Under the pieces are notes generated by a model, which searched no databases, was not told the origin of the DNA, and saw nothing but the letters and a program-made list of their open reading frames with translations. 64,000 nucleotides of DNA from Euzebya rosea. Its GTDB lineage: Bacteria > Actinomycetota > Nitriliruptoria > Euzebyales > Euzebyaceae. Positions 42,333-49,742 of the stretch are shown piece by piece (within the stretch, counting starts at the first letter, position 1; the number at the start of each line of letters is the position of its first letter). The translations under genes were made by a program, and so were the position numbers. The stretch is from the NCBI RefSeq assembly GCF_003073135.1, contig NZ_PGDQ01000005.1:62001-126000 (forward strand), read 5' to 3'.

Positions 42333-44110
42333 TGCGGCTCGGGGTCTGCTGGTACCCCGAGCAGTGGCCCGAGCAGGACTGGGCCGACGACCTGGCCCGC
42401 ATGGCCGACCTCGGCCTGCAGGTCGTCCGCATCGGCGAGTTCGCGTGGTCGGCCATGGAGCCCGCACGCGACCGCTGGGACCTCGGCTGGCTCGACCGGG
42501 CCGTCGAGGGCATCGCCGACGCGGGCATGCGGGTGGTCCTCGGCACCCCCACGGCGACCCCGCCGGTCTGGCTGATGCGCGAACGCCCCGAGATCCGCAT
42601 CGCCGGCACCGACGGCCGTGCCCGTCCCTACGGCAGCCGCCGGCACACCTGCCCCACGTCCCCCGCCTACCGGGAGGAGTCCGCCCGCATCGTGGAGGTG
42701 CTGGCCCGCCGCTACGGCACCCACGTCGCGCTGGACGCGTGGCAGATCGACAACGAGCCGGGCAACCACGACTCGGCCCGCTGCTGGTGCCCCGCCTGCC
42801 AGCAGGCGTTCAGGGACTGGCTGCAGGACCGCTACGGCGACATCGACGCGCTCAACGCCCGCTGGGGACAGGCGTTCTGGTCGATGACCTACCCCGACTG
42901 GTCGTCCGTCGAGCTGCCCGCACCGACGATGACGGTCCACAACCCGAGCCTGGAGCTCGCCCACCGCCGCTTCGCCAGCAACCAGGTCTGCGAGGGACTG
43001 GCCGTGCAACGCGACGTGCTGGCCGAGCACTCGCCGGGTGTCCCGACGTTCACCAACCTCTACATGGGCGACCTCGACATCGACGCCCGCTCGGTGCACC
43101 GACCCAACGGCATCGGCGCGATCGACAGCTACCCCCACGGCCTCGGCGACCCCGCCGAGGTGGCGTTCAACCTCGACCTCGCACGCGGGACCGCGATGCA
43201 GGCCGGCGACGGCGTCGATGCGCGCGGCGGCCGGGCATGGGTCGTCGAGCAGCAGCCGGGCCCGGTCAACTGGACCGGCGACAACCCCGCTGTCCCGCCC
43301 GGACAGGTGGGGGAGTGGATCGACCAGGCCGCAACGCAGGGGATCGACACGCTGCTCGTGTTCCGCTGGCGCATGGCCCGTGCTGGGCAGGAGCAGCACC
43401 ACGCCGCCCTGCTGACCCACGACCGACGTGAGGCCCCCGCCTACGCGGAAGTACGGGAGGCCGCCCGACGCCTGCCCGCGACGGCGCCCCCTCGCCGGCC
43501 TGCCACCGCCGCCGTGGTCGCCGACTACGCCGACGCGTGGATCCCCGACATCGTGCCGCAGACCCACGGGGCGTCCCATCGCACGCTCGCGGTTGCCGCG
43601 CACCGGGCCCTTCGTGCGGCCGGTCACGTGGTCGACGTCGTCGGCGACGACGCCGACCTGACCGGCTACGGGCTGGTGGTGCTCCCCGCCTTCCACCGGG
43701 TGACGCCCGCCCGCCTGGCGACCGTCGAGGCCGCCCTCGAGGCCGGCGTCACGGTCGTGGTCGGGCCACGCAGCCTCGTCCGCGACGACGACGCGGTCTG
43801 GGTCGACACCGCCACCCCGTCCGGGTTGACCGGCCGCCTCGGCGCCCTGGTCGACCGGGCCGGCAGCCCCCGGGGGTGGCCGCGCGACACCCCGCCGTCA
43901 CGGGTGCGGATCGGCGACGCCGAGCCGTGCGACGCGGGGCCCTGGCTGGAGACGCTGGAGGTGCAGGACGACGACGTGGCCGTGCTCGGCAGCGCCGTCG
44001 GCGGGCCGCTGGACGGGGCACCGGTCGCCGTGCGTCGAGGTGGCCTGGTCCTGATGGGGGCGTCGTCCTCGCGGGCGTGGACATCCCTGCTGAACAATAT
44101 TCAACGCTGA
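42332..44110 (+). CDS. GH42 beta-galactosidase
   Basis: The 592-residue protein begins GVCWYPEQWPEQDW, as GH42 enzymes do. The acid/base is E142 in WQIDNEPGNH and the nucleophile E306 in WVVEQQPGPVNW; the zinc-type Cys cluster CWCPACQQ follows the first. A trimerisation domain spans about 390-540 and a reduced C-terminal domain follows. It is somewhat short for the family (650-700 is common). Intracellular, coupled to the alpha-galactosidase; together they hydrolyse mixed galactosides. Confidence 0.92.
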   Translation: MRLGVCWYPEQWPEQDWADDLARMADLGLQVVRIGEFAWSAMEPARDRWDLGWLDRAVEGIADAGMRVVLGTPTATPPVWLMRERPEIRIAGTDGRARPYGSRRHTCPTSPAYREESARIVEVLARRYGTHVALDAWQIDNEPGNHDSARCWCPACQQAFRDWLQDRYGDIDALNARWGQAFWSMTYPDWSSVELPAPTMTVHNPSLELAHRRFASNQVCEGLAVQRDVLAEHSPGVPTFTNLYMGDLDIDARSVHRPNGIGAIDSYPHGLGDPAEVAFNLDLARGTAMQAGDGVDARGGRAWVVEQQPGPVNWTGDNPAVPPGQVGEWIDQAATQGIDTLLVFRWRMARAGQEQHHAALLTHDRREAPAYAEVREAARRLPATAPPRRPATAAVVADYADAWIPDIVPQTHGASHRTLAVAAHRALRAAGHVVDVVGDDADLTGYGLVVLPAFHRVTPARLATVEAALEAGVTVVVGPRSLVRDDDAVWVDTATPSGLTGRLGALVDRAGSPRGWPRDTPPSRVRIGDAEPCDAGPWLETLEVQDDDVAVLGSAVGGPLDGAPVAVRRGGLVLMGASSSRAWTSLLNNIQR

Positions 44111-44126
44111 TCACGCCGTGCGTGGG

Positions 44127-44146
44127 GGTTTCGCAATCGAAACCCG
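44127..44146 (+). promoter_or_regulatory. Inverted repeat upstream of galT
   Basis: GGGTTTCG-CAAT-CGAAACCC is a perfect dyad with 8-bp arms, 17 bp after the beta-galactosidase stop and just before the galT promoter. The CGAAA half-site is typical of LacI-family operators in actinobacteria. A terminator role is less likely because no T-tract follows. Confidence 0.5.
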
Positions 44147-44156
44147 AACCCACACT

Positions 44157-44185
44157 TGACAAGACTTCGAAAGTACTAGTACACC
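44157..44185 (+). promoter_or_regulatory. galT promoter with overlapping palindrome
   Basis: TTGACA (44157-44162) is a perfect -35. The -10 is less clear: TAGTAC at 44178 (15-bp spacer) or GTACAC at 44180 (17-bp spacer). GTACTAGTAC (44174-44183), a perfect 10-bp palindrome, lies on it and is flanked by TTCGAAA and CCTTTCCGA, which also resemble LacI-type half-sites. The whole stretch is unusually AT-rich for this genome. Confidence 0.6.
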
Positions 44186-44195
44186 TTTCCGACAC

Positions 44196-45383
44196 ATGGC
44201 GGAAACGGTCGAGCGACGCGACATCCAGCACCCGGACGGGCGCTGGCTGCACCTGTACGTGGACGGCGGCACGGTTGACCAGCCGATGACCTCGGCCGAC
44301 GACGCGGTTGCCGTTGCGGAACCCCCGGCCATCCACCAGCGCTACAACGCCCTTCGCGACACGTGGGTCGCGGTGTCGCCCGCCCGCAACACGCGGCCCC
44401 ACGCCCCCTCGGCCCGCGCTGCCAAGTCGACCTGCCCGCTGTGCCCCGGTGGCCCCGAGGTCCCCATGGACTACCAGGCGGCCGTGTTCGACAACCGGTT
44501 CCCGTCCTTCACCCCCGACCCGCCGCCCGCGCCCGCCGGCCCGGCCATCCCGGGCCTCGACCCGCTGACCGACCGGTCCCGGGGCCGCTGCGAGGTCGTG
44601 CTCTACACGCCGACCCACACCGGTTCGCTCGCCACGCTCACCGACGCCGAGCTCGCCCGCGTGATCCTCATCTGGGCCGACCGCTCCGCGGCGCTGTGGG
44701 CCGACCCGACCAACCGCGTCGTGATGGTCTTCGAGAACCGCGGTGAGGCCGTGGGCGCAACCCTCTCCCACCCCCACGGCCAGATCTACGCCCTCGACCG
44801 CATCCCGCCCGCCGTCGCCCACCGTGTGGACGCCCTGGCCCGCTACCGCGCCCGCACCGGCGAGTCCCTCTCCCAGGCGGTCGTGGACCAGGACGTCGCC
44901 AGCGACCGCTGCCTCTTCGTCGACGACGCGTTCGTGGCAGCCGTGCCGTTCGCGCCGGACTGGCCCTTCGAGGTCCACGTCCGCGCCCGCCGGGACGGCG
45001 TCGGCCGCCTGTCGGACCTGACCGCCGACGAACGGGTGTCGCTGGCCCTGGCGCTGCGCACCGTCGTCCAGGCCTACGACGACGTCTGGGAGGACCCGAT
45101 GGCCTACCTGATGGTCTGCCACGAGGCGCCGGCCGACGCCGACGGCACGCCGGTGGCCGACCACCGGTTGGCCTTCGAGTTCCTCCCACCGCACCGCTCG
45201 CCGGCCAAGCTGAAGATCCGCGCCAGCGTCGAGACCGCACTCGGCGTGTTCATCAACGACACGCTCCCCGAGGACTCCGCCGCGCTGCTGCGTGCCGCGG
45301 CCGTGGCCCCGGACGCCGACGCGCGCCGGACGATCCCCCACCTCTCCCTCGCCACACCGGCGGCCTTCCCGGCGGCCGGCTGA
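44196..45383 (+). CDS. galT: Galactose-1-phosphate uridylyltransferase
   Basis: The 395-residue protein moves UMP between UDP-glucose and galactose 1-phosphate. It has NALRDTWVAVSPARNTRPH, the zinc pair CPLC, FENRGEAVGATLSHPHGQIY with the catalytic His of HPH, and a second half with HRLAFEFLPPHRSPAKLK. ATG 44196 follows the promoter by a few bases. It has its own promoter separate from the glycosidases and may be cotranscribed with the ABC transporter 70 bp downstream. galE is not in the window. Confidence 0.93.
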   Translation: MAETVERRDIQHPDGRWLHLYVDGGTVDQPMTSADDAVAVAEPPAIHQRYNALRDTWVAVSPARNTRPHAPSARAAKSTCPLCPGGPEVPMDYQAAVFDNRFPSFTPDPPPAPAGPAIPGLDPLTDRSRGRCEVVLYTPTHTGSLATLTDAELARVILIWADRSAALWADPTNRVVMVFENRGEAVGATLSHPHGQIYALDRIPPAVAHRVDALARYRARTGESLSQAVVDQDVASDRCLFVDDAFVAAVPFAPDWPFEVHVRARRDGVGRLSDLTADERVSLALALRTVVQAYDDVWEDPMAYLMVCHEAPADADGTPVADHRLAFEFLPPHRSPAKLKIRASVETALGVFINDTLPEDSAALLRAAAVAPDADARRTIPHLSLATPAAFPAAG

Positions 45384-45453
45384 GGCACATCCATTGTCAG
45401 CGTTCCGTGACGTCAGCCCGAACGGGCCGATGTCGAAACCGAAGGGAAACACG

Positions 45454-46881
45454 ATGAGCCGATACCGTTGGCTGGGACTCGTTCTGGTCCTGGCGATGCT
45501 CGCCGCTGCATGCGGCAGCGAGGTCAGCACCGATGACGCCGAGGACGGTGGCGACACCGCCTCCACCGAGGACACCACCGCAGGCGAGCCGGAAGAGGAG
45601 CCGGCAGACGAGCCGGCCGACGACGTCGAGGAAGAACCTGCCGACGACGCCGCCGACGAGTCCGGCGACGGCGAGGTCACGCTGCGCTGGCGCACCCGCC
45701 CCGACAACCAGGCCGAGATCGAGGTCTACTCCGAGGTCAGCGAGACCGTCGACGGCGAGTGGGACGGCGTGACGCTGGCCTACGAGCCCGGTGGCTCCGA
45801 GACCTCCTCCTACCAGGACGTGCTCCGCACCGAGATCGCCGCGGGCACGGCGCCCGACGTCTTCTGGATCCCCGGCACCGACGTGGCCGACTTCGCCACC
45901 CGCGGCCTGATCATGGACCTGCGCGACATGGCCGAGTCCTCCGACGCCTACGCCGGTGACGACGCCTACTACTCCCAGGTCATGGAGCTGCTGACCGTGT
46001 CCCCCGAAGCCGGCGACAACTCCGCGCTGTGGGGCCTGCCCCGTGACGTGTCGGCCTTCGCGCTGTACCTGAACATGGACCTCATCGCCGAGGCCGGCGC
46101 CGCCGACCCGCGCGAGCTCGCCGCCAACGGCGAGTGGGACTGGGAGGCCTTCCGCGAGGTCGCCGACGCCGTCGCCGCGCTGGACCCGCAGATCAACGGC
46201 TTCGGCATGAACAACTGGTGGGCCAACCCCGGCTACTGGATCAACGCCGCCGGCGGCTCCTTCTTCACCGACGACCGCACCGGCTGCGCCGTCGACACCG
46301 ACGAGGCCATCCAGGGCCTGGAGTTCATGACCGGCCTGTACCAGGACGGCATCGCAGTGCCCTACGGCGAGGACGCCGAGCCGCCGTTCCTGGCCGGTCA
46401 GGTCGGCATGTTCATGAACGGTCGCTGGGCCACCCCCGGTACCCGTGCCTCCGCCACCTTCGACTGGGACGTCGTCAAGCTCCCCGACGGTCCGGGCGGT
46501 CCCTCCAACTGGCTGTTCTGGGGCGCCTACGTCGTCAACGCCAACACCGAGCACCCCGAGGAGGCCTTCGAGCTGGTCACCCGCCTGACCGACGGTGCAG
46601 TCCAGGGGACCATCGCCGAGCTGGGTGCCAACATCCCCTCGCGCACCGACGACCCTGCCGTCATCGACACCTTCCTCGGCTTCACCCCGCCGGAGAACAA
46701 CCAGGCGTTCATCGACGGCATCAGCGAGAACCCCGTCGCCGAGGGTCCGCTGTGGCAGGGCGACTGGCCCGCGTTCGACTCGGCGCTGGCCCCGCAGATC
46801 GAGGCGCTCGTCGCCGGTGACGTCTCGCTGGAGGACTTCCAGGCGACCGCCTGCGAGCCGCTGGACGCCACCTTCCAGTAG
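45454..46881 (+). CDS. Sugar ABC transporter substrate-binding lipoprotein
   Basis: The 475-residue protein has a signal sequence with lipobox AAAC and C20, then a linker of about 45 residues that is nearly all Asp, Glu, Ala, Pro and Thr, and a type 1 extracellular solute-binding domain (MalE/UgpB group) starting near LRWRTRPDNQAEIEVYSEV. It would trap galactosides or oligosaccharides at the membrane surface. ATG 45454 is supported by AAGGG; ATG 45430 lies upstream without benefit. A strong inverted repeat separates it from the permease genes. Confidence 0.92.
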   Translation: MSRYRWLGLVLVLAMLAAACGSEVSTDDAEDGGDTASTEDTTAGEPEEEPADEPADDVEEEPADDAADESGDGEVTLRWRTRPDNQAEIEVYSEVSETVDGEWDGVTLAYEPGGSETSSYQDVLRTEIAAGTAPDVFWIPGTDVADFATRGLIMDLRDMAESSDAYAGDDAYYSQVMELLTVSPEAGDNSALWGLPRDVSAFALYLNMDLIAEAGAADPRELAANGEWDWEAFREVADAVAALDPQINGFGMNNWWANPGYWINAAGGSFFTDDRTGCAVDTDEAIQGLEFMTGLYQDGIAVPYGEDAEPPFLAGQVGMFMNGRWATPGTRASATFDWDVVKLPDGPGGPSNWLFWGAYVVNANTEHPEEAFELVTRLTDGAVQGTIAELGANIPSRTDDPAVIDTFLGFTPPENNQAFIDGISENPVAEGPLWQGDWPAFDSALAPQIEALVAGDVSLEDFQATACEPLDATFQ

Positions 46882-46897
46882 GTCAGCCACACCAACC

Positions 46898-46937
46898 CCG
46901 CCGGGGTGCGCACGCGACACGCTGCGCACCCCGGCGG
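46898..46937 (+). promoter_or_regulatory. Long hairpin between binding-protein and permease genes
   Basis: CCGCCGGGGTGCGCA and its exact complement form a 15-bp stem with a 10-nt loop, 16 bp after the binding-protein stop. There is no T-tract. Such intercistronic stems in sugar ABC operons protect the upstream message or cause partial termination, keeping binding protein in excess. Confidence 0.65.
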
Positions 46938-46955
46938 CACCACCCCGGAGCCGCC

Positions 46956-48599
46956 ATGACCGCCACGACCACCTCGCCGTCGCGATGGAGCGGTGCCGTG
47001 TCCGCGCCCACGTGGACGACGGCCATGACCGCATGGCACGTCGTGCACCTCCTGGGCGCGGTGGCCGTGGCGGTCCTCGTGCAGCAGGCCGAGGAGCCCA
47101 GCGGCGCCGTCGCGACCGGCCTGGTCGCCACGGCGGTCGCGTTCGCCGCCGGCGACGTGGCCACCATCATCGGGCTCCGGCGCCGACGTCCCTCGGGACT
47201 GCTCGGCACCGTCGTCATCAGCTACCTGACGGCCGTGGGGTCCGCCGCGCTGCTGCTGCAGCGAACCGGCGTCTTCACGGGCATGGACGCCCTCGGCGAG
47301 ACCTTCGCCCGCGGGGTGCCGTTCCTGCTGCTGGCCGTCCTGGCCTTCGCGGCCACCGCGTGGTCCCCGGTCGCCCGGGTGGCCCGCTGGGTTGCCATCG
47401 GGGCGCTTGCCGCCATGCTGCTGGCCGTCGGCCTGCTGCCCGGCCTGCTGACCTTCCTCGGTCGCCTCGGCGGCGTGGCCGAGCTCGGCCTGCTGGTCGT
47501 CGCGGTCACCAGCGCGTTCGCGGCGTTCCGCAGCCGGCGCAACGACGTCGTCGTCCACCTTCGTGGGACCAGCTCCAGCAGCGCCACCCTCGACGGGCTG
47601 CTGTTCGTCAGCCCCAACGCCCTGGGCTTCCTCGCCTTCTTCGCCGGCCCCCTGCTGTTCAGCCTGTGGGTCAGCCTCAACGACTGGGACGCCTTCGGCA
47701 CCCCCGACTTCGTCGGCCTGGCCAACTACGTGCGGATCATGTCGCTGACCGTCGCCACCGCCGAGGCCGGACAGCTCGGCAACGAGGTGCTGCTGAACGG
47801 CTACACCGAGGTGCTGCGCCTCGGCAACATCGTGCTCGGCGCGCAGGACCCGGTCTTCTGGAAGTCCATCGTCAACATCCTCGTGTTCGCGGCCCTCGCC
47901 ATCCCGCTGTCGGTGGTCCCGGCGCTCGGCCTGGCGTCGCTGCTCAACAGCGACGCGCCCGGGATCAAGGTCTTCCGCGCCATCTACTTCGTCCCCTCCA
48001 TCGCCGGCGTCGTCGCCGTCGCGCTGATCTGGCGGCAGCTCTTCAACGCCACCGTCGGCTGGGTCAACTACCTGCTGGACCGGCTGGCGGCAGCCTGGTC
48101 GGCGCTGCCGCTGACGCCCGAGCTGGTCGCCGGCCAGCCGCAGTGGCTGAGCGACAACAGCCTCGCGCTGATCTCCCTCGTCATCGTGTTCGCCTGGCAG
48201 TACGTCGGCTTCAACACGGTGCTGTTCCTCGCCGGCCTGCAGTCCATCGACCCGACGCTGACCGAGGCCGCGATGATCGACGGGGCCAACCGCTGGCAGC
48301 GGTTCCGCTACATCATCCTCCCGCAGCTCGCGCCCACCACCTTCTTCGTGGTCGCGTCCACCGGCATCCTCGCCCTGCAGCTGTTCGGCGAGGCGGTCGT
48401 GCTGTTCCCCACCTACACCCCGGTCGGCTCGGGCCCGCAGGGGTCGACCCTGACCCCCGTCGTCTACCTCTACGACCAGGGGTTCCGCCGATTCGCCCAG
48501 GGTTACGCCTCGGCGGTGGCCTGGGTCCTGTTCCTCCTGATCTTCGCGTTCACCTTCGTGCAGTTCCGCCGCCAGCGGGCTGACGTGGAAGGGGTCTGA
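46956..48599 (+). CDS. Sugar ABC permease (MalF-type) with extra N-terminal helices
   Basis: The 547-residue protein ends in a normal MalF-like permease core from about residue 205 (LLFVSPNALGFLAFFAGPLLFSLW onward) with the EAA loop EAAMIDGANRWQRFRYIILP that contacts the ATPase. Before the core are about 200 residues with six predicted membrane helices, absent from ordinary MalF-type permeases of about 300 residues. The extra part ends RSRRNDVVVHLRG. Its role is unknown. The gene is followed 2 bp later by the second permease. Confidence 0.9.
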   Translation: MTATTTSPSRWSGAVSAPTWTTAMTAWHVVHLLGAVAVAVLVQQAEEPSGAVATGLVATAVAFAAGDVATIIGLRRRRPSGLLGTVVISYLTAVGSAALLLQRTGVFTGMDALGETFARGVPFLLLAVLAFAATAWSPVARVARWVAIGALAAMLLAVGLLPGLLTFLGRLGGVAELGLLVVAVTSAFAAFRSRRNDVVVHLRGTSSSSATLDGLLFVSPNALGFLAFFAGPLLFSLWVSLNDWDAFGTPDFVGLANYVRIMSLTVATAEAGQLGNEVLLNGYTEVLRLGNIVLGAQDPVFWKSIVNILVFAALAIPLSVVPALGLASLLNSDAPGIKVFRAIYFVPSIAGVVAVALIWRQLFNATVGWVNYLLDRLAAAWSALPLTPELVAGQPQWLSDNSLALISLVIVFAWQYVGFNTVLFLAGLQSIDPTLTEAAMIDGANRWQRFRYIILPQLAPTTFFVVASTGILALQLFGEAVVLFPTYTPVGSGPQGSTLTPVVYLYDQGFRRFAQGYASAVAWVLFLLIFAFTFVQFRRQRADVEGV

Positions 48600-48601
48600 C
48601 C

Positions 48602-49678
48602 ATGGCCGACACCACCACCCGCGAGGTCGAGGGGGTCGACTCGGGCCTGGCCGACAGCGACCGGCGCGGCCGGCGCCGCGAGCTGCTGCGTCGGGCCGGG
48701 CTGTACAGCGTCCTCACCGTCGTCGGCATCGGCCTGCTGTTCCCGTTCCTCGTCGTGGCCGGCGCGTCCCTGAAGGCGCGCGACGACATCTTCCGCTACC
48801 CGCCCCGCGTCCTGCCCTACACCCAGGACACCGCCGAGCTGGCCGGTCAGGACGAGGCGCTCCCGCTGTACGACATCGACGGCGAGGAGCGCGTCCTCGT
48901 CGAGTCCGTCGGTGGCGGCGCAGGTGCGTTCGCACTGCCCGAGGACCCCGACGACGTCGTCGAGGCCAACATCCGCACCGCCACCACGGTCGACAGCGTC
49001 AGCCCTCGCCCCGAGAACTTCGAGGAGGTGCTGGACCAGCAGAACCTCGGCAGGTCGCTGACCAACACGATCCTCGTGACCCTGCTTGTCGTCGGTGGCA
49101 CCGTGCTGACCTCCCTGATGGGCGGCTACGCGTTCGCCCGCATCGACTTCCCCGGACGCGACGCGCTGTTCCTCGTCTACATCGGCTCGATCATGGTGCC
49201 GTTCGTCATCCTGATCGTGCCGCTGTACCAGGTGATGGTCGCCTTCGGCTGGGTCGACTCGCTTGCCGCCCTGGTCTTCCCGTTCGTCTTCAACGCATAC
49301 GGCACGTTCCTCATCCGACAGTTCTTCGTGTCGATCCCCAAGGAGCTGGAGGAGGCCGCCGTCCTCGACGGCGCCGGCCGCTGGACGATCCTGTGGCGCA
49401 TCTTCGTGCCGCTGTCCACCCCGGCGATCGCCACCCTGTCGACGTTCATGTTCCTGTACGCCTGGAACAGCTTCGTGTGGCCCTTCATCGTCATCAACGC
49501 CGGCAACACCGACAACCACGTGCTGACCCTGTCGTTGCAGCAGCTCGGTGGCCGTGCGGCCGACACCCCCAACCTGATCTTCGCCGCGGTCATGATCGCG
49601 ATCGCCGTGCCCGTCACCGTGTTCGTGCTGGCGCAGCGGTACTTCGTGGAGAACCTCGCCTCGAGCGGCATCAAGTAG
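48602..49678 (+). CDS. Sugar ABC permease (MalG-type)
   Basis: The 358-residue partner permease has six helices and the EAA loop EEAAVLDGAGRWTILWRIFVP. Between the first and second helices it has an enlarged outer loop of about 90 residues (from SLKARDDIFRYPP to NLGRSLTNTIL), which may contact the binding protein. The usual C-terminal end VENLASSGIK is present. No ATPase gene follows; actinobacterial sugar importers often share one MsiK-type ATPase encoded elsewhere (known for Streptomyces, inferred here). Confidence 0.92.
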   Translation: MADTTTREVEGVDSGLADSDRRGRRRELLRRAGLYSVLTVVGIGLLFPFLVVAGASLKARDDIFRYPPRVLPYTQDTAELAGQDEALPLYDIDGEERVLVESVGGGAGAFALPEDPDDVVEANIRTATTVDSVSPRPENFEEVLDQQNLGRSLTNTILVTLLVVGGTVLTSLMGGYAFARIDFPGRDALFLVYIGSIMVPFVILIVPLYQVMVAFGWVDSLAALVFPFVFNAYGTFLIRQFFVSIPKELEEAAVLDGAGRWTILWRIFVPLSTPAIATLSTFMFLYAWNSFVWPFIVINAGNTDNHVLTLSLQQLGGRAADTPNLIFAAVMIAIAVPVTVFVLAQRYFVENLASSGIK

Positions 49679-49742
49679 CCCCCAGAACGTGCGATCCCAC
49701 CGCCGGGCGGGATCGGCCGGAGCCGACAACGGAGCAGTCAAC

